Shown here piece after piece: positions 22,909-32,393 of a DNA stretch of 53,407 nt. Both the position numbers and the translations under genes were made by a program. Where the stretch lies: the NCBI RefSeq assembly GCF_005405185.1, contig NZ_BJDO01000013.1:1-53407 (forward strand), written 5' to 3'. The stretch comes from Secundilactobacillus hailunensis (GTDB lineage Bacteria > Bacillota > Bacilli > Lactobacillales > Lactobacillaceae). Position 1 is the first letter of the stretch. The number at the start of each line of letters is the position of its first letter. Under the pieces are notes generated by a model that did not search any database, was not told where the DNA came from, and saw only the letters and a list, made by a program, of their open reading frames with translations.

Positions 22909-24075
22909 ATGGCTGGTAAAGATTATTATGAAGTGCTTGGGGTCTCAAAAGATGCGTCCCAAGCTGAGATTAAAAAGGCCTACCGCCAATTATCGAAGAA
23001 GTACCATCCCGATATTAACAAGGCGCCTGGTGCTGAAGAGAAATTCAAAGAGATCACTGAGGCCTATGAGGTCTTAAGTGACGAACAAAAACGGTCGAAT
23101 TACGATCAATACGGCTCAGCTGATGGCCCTCAAGGCTTTGGTGGCGCTGGTGCTGGCGGAGCCGGTGGTGGCTTCGGTGGCTTTGGTGATGCTGGCGGTA
23201 GTTTCGGCGGTGGCGGTTTCGAAGACATTTTCAGCCAATTCTTTGGCGGTGGTGGCGGCGGTGGCCGTCGCAACCCGAATGCACCGCAACCGGGACGTGA
23301 TCTGCAGTATGAAATGACACTGAAGTTTGAAGAAGCGATCTTTGGTAAGAAGACCAAGATCAAGTATAATCGTCAAGCACAATGTCATACCTGTCACGGT
23401 AGTGGTGCCAAGCCGGGTACCAGTCCAGAAACGTGTCACAACTGTGGCGGTTCTGGTTACGTGACTACGGAAACCAATACGCCATTGGGCCGGATGCGCA
23501 GTCAACAGCCTTGCCCAGTTTGTCATGGTACTGGTAAAGAAATTAAGGAAAAGTGCCCAACCTGTGGCGGCTCTGGTCACGAGGAAGAGCGGCATGAAGT
23601 TGAAGTCAACATCCCAGCTGGGGTGGATGACGGTCAGCAAATGCGGCTGCAAAACCAAGGTGAAGCCGGTGAAAACGGTGGCCCTTATGGTGACTTGTTT
23701 ATTCTGTTTAGCGTCAAGCCAAGTAAGGTCTACACCCGTGATGGTGCCGATATTTACTTGGATAAAGACATTAGCTTTACGCAGGCGGCATTGGGTGACG
23801 AAATTAACGTTCAAACGGTTCACGGTGACGTTAAGCTGAAGATTCCGGCTGGAACGCAAACTGGTTCAGTCTTCCGTTTGAAGGGTAAAGGCGCACCGCG
23901 TCTGCGTGGTAACGGTACTGGTGACGAGCGTGTCACCGTCAAGATTGCCACACCAAAGAACCTGAATAAAGCGCAAAAAGTGGCATTGAAAGCATATGCC
24001 GAAGCCAGCGGTGAGAAAGTTGGCAACGGTAAAGGTCATTTTTTTGACAAGATGAAAGATGCATTTGATAATTAG
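22909..24075 (+). CDS. dnaJ: Chaperone protein DnaJ (Hsp40)
   Basis: Stimulates DnaK ATPase and delivers clients. The J domain has HPD at 33-35; a long Gly/Phe-rich linker (about 70-125) includes a run of seven Gly. Four CxxCxGxG zinc motifs lie between about 156 and 230, followed by the substrate-binding C-terminal domains. The 388-residue length is typical. AGGAGG is well placed before the ATG. Confidence 0.98.
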   Translation: MAGKDYYEVLGVSKDASQAEIKKAYRQLSKKYHPDINKAPGAEEKFKEITEAYEVLSDEQKRSNYDQYGSADGPQGFGGAGAGGAGGGFGGFGDAGGSFGGGGFEDIFSQFFGGGGGGGRRNPNAPQPGRDLQYEMTLKFEEAIFGKKTKIKYNRQAQCHTCHGSGAKPGTSPETCHNCGGSGYVTTETNTPLGRMRSQQPCPVCHGTGKEIKEKCPTCGGSGHEEERHEVEVNIPAGVDDGQQMRLQNQGEAGENGGPYGDLFILFSVKPSKVYTRDGADIYLDKDISFTQAALGDEINVQTVHGDVKLKIPAGTQTGSVFRLKGKGAPRLRGNGTGDERVTVKIATPKNLNKAQKVALKAYAEASGEKVGNGKGHFFDKMKDAFDN

Positions 24076-24113
24076 TTCAGCGGAGTGATGACCACTTGCT
24101 CTAACGGACGAAC

Positions 24114-24156
24114 AAAAAAGCCGCATGGTCGATCATTGACCACGCGACTTTTTGGT
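24114..24156 (+). terminator. Terminator after dnaJ
   Basis: AAAAAAGCCGC and GCGACTTTTT flank an inner GGTC/GACC stem around ATCATT; a T run follows. Confidence 0.85.
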
Positions 24157-24206
24157 GTTTCCAGGCGAAATTCCACCAGCCGTAATAGGTGGTTACCCCC
24201 GGTTTC

Positions 24207-24215
24207 TGTTATAAT
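24207..24215 (+). promoter_or_regulatory. Extended -10 promoter of lepA
   Basis: TGTTATAAT: TATAAT at 24210-24215 preceded by TGN. No convincing -35 is present, which is normal for extended -10 promoters. Confidence 0.65.
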
Positions 24216-24253
24216 GATTAATATGTTTGAATTTAAAAGGTAGGAGAATGCAA

Positions 24254-26092
24254 ATGGATCTTGAACAAATGAAGGCGCACCAACGAGACATCCGGAATTT
24301 TTCAATTGTCGCTCATATCGATCACGGGAAGTCGACTTTAGCTGACCGCATTTTGGAAATGACGGATACCGTTGCTAAGCGCGATATGCAAGACCAAATC
24401 TTGGATAATATGGACCTGGAACGGGAACGCGGTATTACAATCAAGTTGAACGCGGTTGAATTAACGTATGACGCCAAAGATGGCCATACCTACGAGTTTC
24501 ATCTGATTGACACCCCCGGACACGTAGATTTTTCGTACGAAGTTTCACGGAGCCTAGCTGCCTGTGAAGGCGCGGTGTTAGTCGTTGATGCTGCTCAGGG
24601 GGTCGAAGCACAGACTCTGGCCAACGTTTATTTGGCGATTGACGATAATCTGGAAATTCTGCCAGTGATCAATAAAATCGATCTGCCATCGGCTGAACCC
24701 GAAAAAGTTCGCAAAGAAATTGAAGATGTGATTGGCATTGATGCTTCGGACGCGGTCATGGCCAGTGCGAAAAAGGGAATCGGGATTGAAGATCTGCTGG
24801 AACAGATCGTGCACAAGATTCCGGCACCGGATGGTGATCTGGAAGCTCCGCTGCGAGCGTTAGTCTTTGATTCAATTTACGATGATTACCGCGGGGTCGT
24901 TTTGAGTGTTCGCTTATTTGAAGGCACCGTTAAACCCGGTGATAAAATCAAATTGATGAACTCCGGTTCGGAATACGAAGTGACTGAAGTTGGGGTGAAC
25001 TCACCGAAGCCACTGAAACGTGATCAGCTGATTGCCGGTGAAGTTGGTTATATTACCGCTAGCATCAAAGATATCACGGATACCCGAGTGGGTGATACTG
25101 TTACCAGTGCAGCCAATCCAGCAGATAAGCCGTTACCTGGTTACCGGGAAATGGAGCCTATGGTCTATGCGGGGCTCTACCCAACCGATAATGCCAAGTA
25201 CCAAGATCTGCGTGAAGCACTGGAAAAATTAAAGCTCAATGATGCCGCTCTGGAATTTGAACCCGAATCTTCACAGGCGCTGGGATTTGGTTTTCGCTGT
25301 GGATTCTTAGGGATGCTGCATATGGATGTGGTTCAAGAACGGCTGGAACGGGAATTTAACCTCCAGCTCATTACGACAGCCCCATCCGTGACGTATCGGG
25401 CTAATCTAACTGACGGTACGGTCAAGGAAGTGGAAAACCCGTCTGAGATGCCAGATACTGCAGCGGTTAAAACGATTGAAGAGCCCTTTGTTAAAGCCAC
25501 AATTATGACGCCTAACGACTATGTTGGCCCAGTCATGGAACTGTGCCAGCATAAGCGTGGGGAGTTCGTGACGATGGAGTATTTGGACGATTACCGGGTT
25601 AATGTCGTCTATAAGATGCCACTGTCCGAAATCATCTTTGATTTTTTTGATAAATTGAAGTCTTCCACCAAAGGTTATGCATCGTTAGATTACGAATTAG
25701 ACGGTTACCGTGAAAGTGACTTAGTTAAGATCGATATTTTGCTCAATGGTGATAAGGTCGATGCGTTGAGTTTCATTTCTCACCGTCAGTTCGCTGAGAA
25801 GCGTGGCCGTGATATTGCCACTAAGTTAAAGAAAATCATTCCTCGGCAAAACTTTGAAATTCCGATTCAAGCAGCGATTGGTGCTAAGATCATTGCTCGG
25901 ACAACGATTAAGGCCTACCGTAAGGACGTTACTGCCCGGATTCATACCGGCGACCCTGATCGGCGTGCCAAGTTGCTGGAAAAGCAAAAGCGTGGGAAGG
26001 AACGCATGAAGTCTGTGGGAACAGTGGATATTCCGCAAGAAGCGTTCATGGCGGTCTTGCAAACGGATGAGGACGAAAAAGGCGGTAAATAG
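24254..26092 (+). CDS. lepA: Elongation factor 4 (LepA)
   Basis: Ribosome-associated translational GTPase, thought to assist under stress or in initiation/assembly. The G-domain motifs are [13 protein letters not shown] (about 20-32), DTPGHVDF and NKIDLP; the LepA-specific C-terminal domain follows ([25 protein letters not shown]). ATG 24254 is set by GGAG at 24243-24246; earlier in-frame codons overlap the ribosome site. Length 612 is normal. It stands alone after dnaJ. Confidence 0.97.
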   Translation: MDLEQMKAHQRDIRNFSIVAHIDHGKSTLADRILEMTDTVAKRDMQDQILDNMDLERERGITIKLNAVELTYDAKDGHTYEFHLIDTPGHVDFSYEVSRSLAACEGAVLVVDAAQGVEAQTLANVYLAIDDNLEILPVINKIDLPSAEPEKVRKEIEDVIGIDASDAVMASAKKGIGIEDLLEQIVHKIPAPDGDLEAPLRALVFDSIYDDYRGVVLSVRLFEGTVKPGDKIKLMNSGSEYEVTEVGVNSPKPLKRDQLIAGEVGYITASIKDITDTRVGDTVTSAANPADKPLPGYREMEPMVYAGLYPTDNAKYQDLREALEKLKLNDAALEFEPESSQALGFGFRCGFLGMLHMDVVQERLEREFNLQLITTAPSVTYRANLTDGTVKEVENPSEMPDTAAVKTIEEPFVKATIMTPNDYVGPVMELCQHKRGEFVTMEYLDDYRVNVVYKMPLSEIIFDFFDKLKSSTKGYASLDYELDGYRESDLVKIDILLNGDKVDALSFISHRQFAEKRGRDIATKLKKIIPRQNFEIPIQAAIGAKIIARTTIKAYRKDVTARIHTGDPDRRAKLLEKQKRGKERMKSVGTVDIPQEAFMAVLQTDEDEKGGK

Positions 26093-26270
26093 ACATTCTT
26101 ATGGGAATGCTACTATTGTTTCTTGTTTCAAGTAACGTGCGAATGAAGACTAAATGGGAAGCTAAGTTGTTTTTCAATGTAAGTAAGGCTGCATTGGGAG
26201 AGTAACTGGCTTTCTATTTTTTTACATATTGAAGTTGTCTCCTGACTATAATAATTGGAAGTCTTTTTAG

Positions 26271-26299
26271 TTGTGTATTAAGTTGTCATTTGGTATACT
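26271..26299 (+). promoter_or_regulatory. Promoter of the 26340 gene
   Basis: TTGTGT (26271-26276), 17 bases, then TGG-TATACT (-10 at 26294-26299, extended). A second TATAAT lies at 26247-26252. The stretch 26093-26270 has nothing else that I can identify. Confidence 0.65.
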
Positions 26300-26339
26300 C
26301 CAATTATTCAAGCCGTTGCCAACTATGAAAGGATTACAA

Positions 26340-26672
26340 ATGATCTATTATATGACAATCAGCGCTTCATTTGAGAAAACTCGTAAACGCAAAATGAGAA
26401 AGAATCGTAAAGACCAATTTGAAATCATGATACTCGAAGTAGAACCAGATAACCCATTTGCGCCGAAAAATTTATTCCATTCAAAAGTCAGATACGTGCC
26501 AAGTCGGATTTACGAAAGTATTCCAATTAGGAACGTAATTGAAGATGAAAGAACATGGAATGTTAACGAGACGACCGTTTTTCGACAGACTATTTTTTCG
26601 ATAAACAGTCGGGAACAGGCCGATGAAATCATTGAAATGTTCCGTCAAGAATATCAAAGTAAAGCCTCGTAA
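26340..26672 (+). CDS. Small basic protein of unknown function
   Basis: A 110-residue soluble protein, strongly basic near the start (KTRKRKMRKNRK), with no membrane segment and no family that I recognise. AAAGGA (26328-26333) six bases upstream fixes ATG 26340; a longer reading from TTG 26271 would start in the -35 box. It has its own promoter and ends at a strong shared terminator, so it is a single-gene unit. Its sequence is more AT-rich than the neighbours (many AAA, AAT and ATT codons), which may point to later acquisition. Confidence 0.75.
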   Translation: MIYYMTISASFEKTRKRKMRKNRKDQFEIMILEVEPDNPFAPKNLFHSKVRYVPSRIYESIPIRNVIEDERTWNVNETTVFRQTIFSINSREQADEIIEMFRQEYQSKAS

Positions 26673-26718
26673 AATCTTCCGTTGTAACTTGTAAACGGAC
26701 ACCATTCACTACAAAAAT

Positions 26719-26754
26719 AAAGCAGCTAGGCCGATACTGGTCTAGCTGCTTTAT
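26719..26754. terminator. Shared bidirectional terminator
   Basis: A perfect 11-bp stem AAAGCAGCTAG (26719-26729) / CTAGCTGCTTT (26742-26752), with A-rich and T-rich flanks on both sides, serves the converging genes ending at 26672 and 26789. Confidence 0.88.
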
Positions 26755-26788
26755 ACTAAAATGTAAACAGAGTTGATTTTGTTAAAGA

Positions 26789-28024
26789 CTAAGGTTGGGC
26801 GTATTCATTACCACGTAGCGCTTCGGTTGCGCCAGCAGCTTTGGCCTGGGCCTTCGTTTCTTTCGTATAATTCTGCGGATTCGTGACGCGCGTATAGTAT
26901 TTATTAGATTTAGACACGTAAACGTGGCCAGCTGGTGCCACGTGCCACTTGCCTGACGTTGTTGCTTGTGAATGTGTCGTTGAATCTTGATAGCCTTGAT
27001 TAGAACTAGTCGTGCTATGGTGCTGGTAAGGTGTCGCTTGCGAACGATGATAAGGTTTGGCGTTATTGGCACCCGTATTGTAGTTAATTTTGATGCCTTC
27101 CGCGTCGTTGATAACGGCAATTTCAGTATTAATGGTGCCATCAGAAGATTTAATATCAACCAGTGAACCACGAGGAATACTTTCGTTGCCCTTATAAATT
27201 GGTGTGGTCTGATAGTCGACTGTTTGATGGGTATCAGGGTGATCGGACCAGTAATTTTCAACGGTTTCTTCCCCGTAGCGCATACCACCGTCCTGATCAG
27301 CACCGACGTTTTGGGGCCGCGTACCAGTGGTAAAATTATTGACAGAAGTATATGATTTGGCTCCTAAAAGACTATCACCAATGGAATGGCTGCGGTTCCA
27401 TAAATACCCATGATAGGTCCGGCCGGTAGCTGCGTACGAAATAGCGACGATGGGGTTATTACTTGGCCAGGCATAGGGCTCTAAAGGATCGCCTTGACGG
27501 CCACCTCGTGAAGAAGCGTATTCCTGATAGGTGAGTTTGGCACGGGCAGCAGCTGGGCGTTGTTCAGCGTCAGCCGTGAAACGTGGGCTGCTGGTCCCCA
27601 GAGATTTAAAACCAGTGAGGTGAGCTTTGCCAACGTGCCAATAATAGTTGCCAGTGGGGCCGGCGGATTCTTTATCCGTATAGCTGACTAGTTTATTCAA
27701 GACGCTAGTATGGTCTTGATGATTCGACTGAGAGCTCTTTTTGGTTGAACTCGGTTTGGCACGGCGAGTTGTTTTTGTGTGCGAACGATGCGAACTAGCT
27801 GATGAGCTGGAATCTTTCAGTTCGGCTTTACTACTGGATTGATCACTGGCGGATTTAGTTGCTGAATGATTACCAGAAGTGCCCCCGATTACGAAGGCTA
27901 GAACTAATAAGATGATGGCGCTCCAACCGGTTCGTTTAGTGGGCAGGTGTTTAAAACGCCGACTGCCCCAATAGCCAAATAAAATAATGCTGATAAGCAG
28001 CAAGATCATGCCAAGCGAAGACAT
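26789..28024 (-). CDS. Membrane-anchored DNA/RNA non-specific endonuclease
   Basis: A 411-residue exported nuclease of the streptococcal DNase/EndA type (beta-beta-alpha metal fold). Two membrane segments lie at about 3-20 and 33-48, then a Ser/Thr/Lys-rich linker (50-108). The catalytic region has RTYHGYLWNRSHSIGDSLLG with NRSH at 210-213 in place of DRGH, and TGTRPQNVGADQDGGMRYGE at about 234-253 with the metal-binding Asn. A Ser/His-rich extension (320-411) follows. The nuclease is expected outside the membrane, degrading extracellular DNA for nutrition or handling it during uptake. Start: GGAGGG on the minus strand before ATG 28024. It is transcribed alone. Confidence 0.88.
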   Translation of the reverse strand: MSSLGMILLLISIILFGYWGSRRFKHLPTKRTGWSAIILLVLAFVIGGTSGNHSATKSASDQSSSKAELKDSSSSASSHRSHTKTTRRAKPSSTKKSSQSNHQDHTSVLNKLVSYTDKESAGPTGNYYWHVGKAHLTGFKSLGTSSPRFTADAEQRPAAARAKLTYQEYASSRGGRQGDPLEPYAWPSNNPIVAISYAATGRTYHGYLWNRSHSIGDSLLGAKSYTSVNNFTTGTRPQNVGADQDGGMRYGEETVENYWSDHPDTHQTVDYQTTPIYKGNESIPRGSLVDIKSSDGTINTEIAVINDAEGIKINYNTGANNAKPYHRSQATPYQHHSTTSSNQGYQDSTTHSQATTSGKWHVAPAGHVYVSKSNKYYTRVTNPQNYTKETKAQAKAAGATEALRGNEYAQP

Positions 28025-28083
28025 GGATGAATCCCTCCTTATACAAAATATAAAATGAATAAGCGATCATTGATGCTTACTCC

Positions 28084-28113
28084 AATATAGCAAGTCCAAC
28101 AAGGCTTTGGCAA
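28084..28113 (-). promoter_or_regulatory. Promoter of the endonuclease gene
   Basis: On the minus strand, TTGCCA (28113-28108), 18 bases, TATATT (28089-28084). Confidence 0.65.
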
Positions 28114-28285
28114 TATAAACCGATATCATTTTAGATATTGTCCGGAAAAGGGCGACTGTTTGGCACAAGTGTTTAACTAATTAGGCTTATTAACTGAACT
28201 GATTGAATGACGAAACTCAGAAAACAGCAGATCAGGTCAATTTGTTTTATAATGAAGCTGGATTTAAAAGAGAGGTGGGTTACTA

Positions 28286-28609
28286 ATGGCACCAATTAAA
28301 CCGATTCAAGACACAGACTATGCAGCAGAGACCCGTCATGGATTAGTACTGGTTGATTTTCGTTCGGATTGGTGTCCGCCATGCACCGCCGTTGATCGGG
28401 TGCTGACCCATCTCGCAACCGCGACTGAATTAGCTAAAAGGGTGAAATTCACGTCTATCACCGTTAATCGACAGCCACTGATTGCTGAAGCGTTAGGTGT
28501 TCAAAGTACCCCAACGGTAATTCTGAAGAAAGATGGTCAGATCGTGGATGCAGTGATCGGTGCCCGTTCGGTAACAGCTTTTGAGGCATTGATCAGGAAA
28601 CACTTATAA
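28286..28609 (+). CDS. Thioredoxin-like protein
   Basis: A 107-residue cytosolic thioredoxin fold protein with SDWCPPCTAVD (Cys 30 and Cys 33) and the cis-Pro segment QSTPTVILKKDGQ. The active site is CPPC rather than the classical CGPC, so its redox potential and partners may differ from the main thioredoxin. GAGAGGTG precedes the ATG and TATAAT lies at 28248-28253. It is a single-gene unit ended by a strong hairpin. Confidence 0.9.
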   Translation: MAPIKPIQDTDYAAETRHGLVLVDFRSDWCPPCTAVDRVLTHLATATELAKRVKFTSITVNRQPLIAEALGVQSTPTVILKKDGQIVDAVIGARSVTAFEALIRKHL

Positions 28610-28625
28610 TTAAGCAGACTAAAAA

Positions 28626-28667
28626 AATAGAAGCTAATTCTTCAAAGTGAAGAGTTAGCTTCTATTG
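28626..28667. terminator. Shared bidirectional terminator
   Basis: AATAGAAGCTAA (28626-28637) and TTAGCTTCTATT (28655-28666) pair perfectly and enclose a CTTC/GAAG extension; A and T runs lie on the two sides. It serves the genes ending at 28609 and 28680. Confidence 0.9.
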
Positions 28668-28679
28668 ATATATTACGGG

Positions 28680-28874
28680 TCAATGTTTTAGTCGCGGTAA
28701 AATTTGTTTTTGAATAAATTTTAATAATTGCTGATATTCATCTTTATTTTTGGGTGTTGGTAATTGTGAAAAATCAAAGTCCGGCTGGTTTAGATCTCGG
28801 TTGAGTGCCGCGATAAAATCATGTCGGGAAAGGTACTTAGTGTCACCCTTGCCACCAATGGAGAAAATATTCAT
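28680..28874 (-). CDS. Small protein of unknown function downstream of degV
   Basis: A 64-residue polypeptide, beginning with FSIGGKGDTKYLSRHDFIAA and ending with basic residues; I do not recognise a family. AAAGAAGG lies seven bases upstream of the start, and the start is only 14 bases past the degV stop, so it is the second gene of a degV transcript. Confidence 0.75.
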   Translation of the reverse strand: MNIFSIGGKGDTKYLSRHDFIAALNRDLNQPDFDFSQLPTPKNKDEYQQLLKFIQKQILPRLKH

Positions 28875-28888
28875 CCGCTGACCTTCTT

Positions 28889-29764
28889 TCAGTTAGATTC
28901 TGGCCACTGTTCCCAATCATAATCCCAGAGCAGTGCCATGGTACCAGCGCCAACGTGGACGCCGAGTACGGGACCAATTTCACTATGGGCAATTTTAATT
29001 TTGGGGAAGCTTTTTTCTAGATCGGCAGACCACTCTTCTTGCAGCTGCTGGTTGTTTGCATCGACGATGGTTAGACGTAGTGGGTAGTCAGCTTGATCAT
29101 AGGCGGTCTGCAATTTTTGCTTAATTCGCTGATAGGCGCGTCGCATCGTGCGTTCCTTTTCAATGGCGACAATCTGGGCTTGATCATTGAACGTTAAAAT
29201 GGGTTTGATCCGTAATAAACTGCCAACAATACTGGAAGCGTTCGATAAACGTCCCGTTCGGACTAGGCGAGAGAGGTCATCGACCACGAAGTAGACTTCA
29301 ATTGTGTCTCGTAAATGGGTCAGGGCACGCATGATCTCCTCTGGTGAACGGCCAGCTTCAACGAGCTTGGCAGCTAACATTACTAGATCAGCCTCACCAG
29401 CCGATGCAATGCGGGAATCAAAGGGGTAGACCTTGATGTTTTTGACGTTGGGTAAATAATTGACGAGGTTACTGTAAAAAGTAGTGATTCCCGAAGACAG
29501 GTGGATACTGATGGCAGCATCATAACCTTCAGCAGCTAACTGATCGTACATATTCTGCATCTGGCCTAAGGTGACCTGCGTCGTCGTTGGCATCTGCGGG
29601 TCGGTTTTTAAGCGCTGGTAGAATTCACTTGTTGTGATTTCAACGTTATCCAAATAAGTCTGCTGACCAAAGATAACGGTAATCGGGACCACGTGAATGT
29701 TGTGATCCGTTACCTGTTTCGGGGTTAAATAACTGGCTGAGTCAGTTACAACAGCAATTTTCAT
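28889..29764 (-). CDS. DegV-family fatty acid-binding protein
   Basis: A 291-residue member of the DegV family, fatty-acid-binding proteins that in Gram-positives can act as FakB partners of the fatty acid kinase FakA; whether this one does is not known. The N-terminus MKIAVVTDSASYL and the SSGITTFYSNL and PFDSRIASAGEADLV segments are typical. AAAGGAG nine bases upstream fixes the start at 29764; an upstream in-frame extension has no ribosome site. Promoter TTGCTA/TATGCT lies just upstream. Confidence 0.93.
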   Translation of the reverse strand: MKIAVVTDSASYLTPKQVTDHNIHVVPITVIFGQQTYLDNVEITTSEFYQRLKTDPQMPTTTQVTLGQMQNMYDQLAAEGYDAAISIHLSSGITTFYSNLVNYLPNVKNIKVYPFDSRIASAGEADLVMLAAKLVEAGRSPEEIMRALTHLRDTIEVYFVVDDLSRLVRTGRLSNASSIVGSLLRIKPILTFNDQAQIVAIEKERTMRRAYQRIKQKLQTAYDQADYPLRLTIVDANNQQLQEEWSADLEKSFPKIKIAHSEIGPVLGVHVGAGTMALLWDYDWEQWPESN

Positions 29765-29801
29765 TGGTTCGGGCTCCTTTAAAATAATTAAATCGCCTAT
29801 G

Positions 29802-29830
29802 AGCATATCAAAGGCGTGCCAAGTTAGCAA
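29802..29830 (-). promoter_or_regulatory. Promoter of the degV unit
   Basis: On the minus strand, TTGCTA (29830-29825), 17 bases, TATGCT (29807-29802). Confidence 0.6.
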
Positions 29831-29855
29831 TCATATCCAGTAGGATTTAAAAAAA

Positions 29856-30767
29856 TTATAACCGATGGTGCATCTTGAAAACCAATAATAGCCAGATGAT
29901 CAAGCCCACGGAGAGACCGATCACCATGATCCAGGCGCTGTTAAAGTGTTCAAACGGTAGCTTGACGTTCATGCCGAAGAACCCGGTAACAATGGTTGGA
30001 ACAGCCATCGTCAGAGACCAGATCGTCAAAAACTTCATCGTATCATTTAAGTTGTTATTAATAATACTGTCAAAGGTATCGGTGATACGGTTGACCACCT
30101 GTTCTTCATTTTGAATCATATGTAAAACTTGGTCGGATTCAATGGAAACGTCTTCCAGCATGTCGTTTTCATCGCTAGAGTTATTAACGCCAAAATAAGT
30201 CCGCGGAATTCGCGTGAACAGGTCGTTATTGGATTCAACACCGCTATTGAAGAAGGTGAGGGTCTGGCCCAAATAAGACAGGGCGACCAAGTTGGAATTC
30301 TTAGCATCCTTATTGAGCATCTTATCAAGTTGATTTCGCTGCTTAGTTACAAATTTGACGATTGGGATGTAACTGTCGATTAGGTCAAACATTGATTCCA
30401 AAATAAACGCCGAGGCCGAAGTCGTTTCAGTATCTTGGGCCGTTTTTTGGAAGGCTTCACTGACAAAACTTAAGTGGCTTTCATTAAAAGTAAAGAGCAC
30501 GCCCTGATGAATTAAAAAGCCCACTGGCCGGGTGATGTAGCGCGGTGCTTGGGTGTTTTTTAGTTGGTACGGGACTAGGACGATCATCAGTTGCTGATTG
30601 TTGGCCGGATCGTAAACGTAATTGGCAGTTTCATCCTTATCAGTGACGTAAGTAATGATGTCGTCTGTGATACCGTAATCAGCCATTAGTGTTTGTCCTT
30701 CAGCTTCGGTTAAGGCGGTGGTTTCAACCCAGTCAAAGCCGTTTAAATGTTTGGTTGATTTAATCAT
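29856..30767 (-). CDS. CorA-family divalent cation transporter
   Basis: A 303-residue magnesium/cobalt transport protein of the CorA superfamily. A large cytoplasmic N-terminal domain is followed by two membrane helices at the C-terminus; the ion-selective GMN motif is at 265-267 at the end of the first helix (TIVTGFFGMN). AAGGGAG precedes ATG 30767. It is upstream of degV on the same strand but degV has its own promoter. Confidence 0.93.
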   Translation of the reverse strand: MIKSTKHLNGFDWVETTALTEAEGQTLMADYGITDDIITYVTDKDETANYVYDPANNQQLMIVLVPYQLKNTQAPRYITRPVGFLIHQGVLFTFNESHLSFVSEAFQKTAQDTETTSASAFILESMFDLIDSYIPIVKFVTKQRNQLDKMLNKDAKNSNLVALSYLGQTLTFFNSGVESNNDLFTRIPRTYFGVNNSSDENDMLEDVSIESDQVLHMIQNEEQVVNRITDTFDSIINNNLNDTMKFLTIWSLTMAVPTIVTGFFGMNVKLPFEHFNSAWIMVIGLSVGLIIWLLLVFKMHHRL

Positions 30768-30815
30768 AAATAAACTCCCTTTTTAAATTTTTAATTTAAA
30801 AGTGGTCATGCCTCA

Positions 30816-30843
30816 AGAATACTATTTCTAGGGGGAAAAGCAA
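30816..30843 (-). promoter_or_regulatory. Promoter of the corA-like gene
   Basis: On the minus strand, TTGCTT (30843-30838), 16 bases, TATTCT (30821-30816). Confidence 0.55.
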
Positions 30844-30909
30844 GCACTAAGGGAGGGTGGATCACGCTAAATTAGGACTGGTAATTAGTGGAAATTAGGT
30901 GTTGTTTGG

Positions 30910-30954
30910 TTGACTTTTTTATAAAAATCCAGTAGTATGTTCTTTTTAAAGAAC
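30910..30954 (+). promoter_or_regulatory. Promoter with palindrome upstream of the 31054 gene
   Basis: TTGACT (30910-30915), 17 bases, TAGTAT (30933-30938), immediately followed by the palindrome GTTCTTT-TT-AAAGAAC (30939-30954) around the expected transcription start. The palindrome could be an operator. A second -10-like pair TATGAT occurs at 30990-31000. Confidence 0.65.
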
Positions 30955-31053
30955 GGAATAACCCCGTCTTCTGTTGCTTGCAGGTTAAATATGATATGAT
31001 ATATCCAATAGTAAGTTAGTGGGTTATAGAAAAATCATTGGGAGGTGATTACC

Positions 31054-31377
31054 GTGTTAAATCTAACAAAACAGTACTTAAAGAGCCGACATTATCAGTA
31101 TGAAAAATCATACATTCGGCCACTGATGACTCCTGAAAGTGTCTACGTCTTTAAATTTGGTCGGGAGGCGTTGAATAATCGGGTAATCATCCGGTACAGT
31201 CATACGTGGACTGGTCGTCGCAAGATCAACGAAATCGATCTGCGATTGCACAAACAAAAACATCCACGAATCTTCCAAAGTGAAAAAGATTTATTAGACT
31301 ATCTTGAATCGCGGTTGCCGCAACGAGAGGAAGAAGAAAAAGAACATCAGACTACTGATGAGGAGAACGCTAAGTAA
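31054..31377 (+). CDS. Small basic protein of unknown function upstream of prmA
   Basis: A 107-residue soluble protein with a basic, Tyr/Arg-rich body (YLKSRHYQYEKSYIRPL, RRKINEIDLRLHKQKHPR) and an acidic Glu-rich end. I do not recognise the family. GTG 31054 is set by GGAGG (31041-31045) eight bases upstream. A terminator overlaps its stop codon, so it is a single-gene unit with its own promoter. Confidence 0.8.
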   Translation: MLNLTKQYLKSRHYQYEKSYIRPLMTPESVYVFKFGREALNNRVIIRYSHTWTGRRKINEIDLRLHKQKHPRIFQSEKDLLDYLESRLPQREEEEKEHQTTDEENAK

Positions 31378-31395
31378 CTTTGGCGTTCTTTTTTT
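31363..31395 (+). terminator. Terminator overlapping the end of the 31054 gene
   Basis: AGAACGC (31364-31370) pairs with GCGTTCT (31383-31389) followed by seven T; the left arm is coding sequence. Confidence 0.85.
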
Positions 31396-31433
31396 GGAAA
31401 TTTATTTTTTGAGGAATACGGAGGGCGACAAGT

Positions 31434-32393
31434 ATGAATTGGATCGCAGTGACAGTAACAACGACTAATGAAGCAGTGGAAGCCGTTAGTAATATTTTAA
31501 TGGAACACGGGGCTTCTGGTGTGCAGATCGATGATGAAAAGGATTATGAGCAGCTTAGTCAGGTTGACTGGGGGAAAAAGGGCGAGATCTTAAACGTGGA
31601 TGAAATTCCCCACGTAAAAAGCGGGGCGAAAATCACCGCTTATTTTCCGGCCACGATTTATGTGCCGGAGATCATTCCCGCAATTAAGCGCCAAGTTGAG
31701 GGATTAAAAGCCTTTGGTTTAGCCGTTGCACCGGCAGAAGTGACTACGGCTAAAGTTGACGAAAAAAACTGGGCAACCGAGTGGCAAAAATACTACCATC
31801 CGATACAGGTCACCCGTTTTTTGACCGTGGTCCCGAGCTGGGAGGATTATCAACCGAAAACTAAGGACGAACGGATCATCAGATTGGATCCCGGAATGGC
31901 CTTTGGTACGGGGACTCATCCAACGACTAAGTTATCCATGCAAGCTTTGGAGCTCGTCATTCATGGTGGTGAGTCAATGATCGACGTGGGGACCGGTTCT
32001 GGGGTGCTGAGTATTACGGCTAAGCAGTTAGGGGCCGGCGATATTCGCGCTTATGATCTGGATCAGGTAGCCGTGGATTCCGCTAAGAAGAATTTGGCGC
32101 TAAACCCCATTGCCGCGGATGTTAAGATTGCTGCCAATGATTTACTAAAGGGGATTCACGGTAAAGCTGATATCATTGTTGCTAACATTTTACCGGATGT
32201 GATCATTCCCCTGATTCCGCAGGCCTGGGACTTGCTGCCAGTACACGGCTATTTCATCACCTCAGGGATCATTACAGAAAAAGTGGATCAGATTCTTGAT
32301 GTCCAGCGCAAGCAGGGCTTTAAAATTTTGCAAACACTCAATATGGGTGATTGGTATGCTGTCATCGCGCAAAGACCGGGGGCGGATGATTAG
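31434..32393 (+). CDS. prmA: Ribosomal protein L11 methyltransferase
   Basis: SAM-dependent methyltransferase acting on ribosomal protein L11. The 319-residue protein has a small N-terminal substrate domain and a Rossmann catalytic domain with motif [11 protein letters not shown] (about 183-193) and the NPPY-like [14 protein letters not shown] precedes the ATG. Its stop is immediately followed by the rsmE start (no gap), a conserved pair. Confidence 0.96.
   Translation: MNWIAVTVTTTNEAVEAVSNILMEHGASGVQIDDEKDYEQLSQVDWGKKGEILNVDEIPHVKSGAKITAYFPATIYVPEIIPAIKRQVEGLKAFGLAVAPAEVTTAKVDEKNWATEWQKYYHPIQVTRFLTVVPSWEDYQPKTKDERIIRLDPGMAFGTGTHPTTKLSMQALELVIHGGESMIDVGTGSGVLSITAKQLGAGDIRAYDLDQVAVDSAKKNLALNPIAADVKIAANDLLKGIHGKADIIVANILPDVIIPLIPQAWDLLPVHGYFITSGIITEKVDQILDVQRKQGFKILQTLNMGDWYAVIAQRPGADD

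Noticed and set aside
23078-23860. 247-codon minus-strand ORF within dnaJ
   Set aside because: Shadow of the Gly-rich and Cys-rich dnaJ coding sequence; no ribosome site or family resemblance.
26093-26125. Weak hairpin CATTCT/GGAATG after lepA as a terminator
   Set aside because: Only six pairs and no clean T run; not strong enough to report as a feature.
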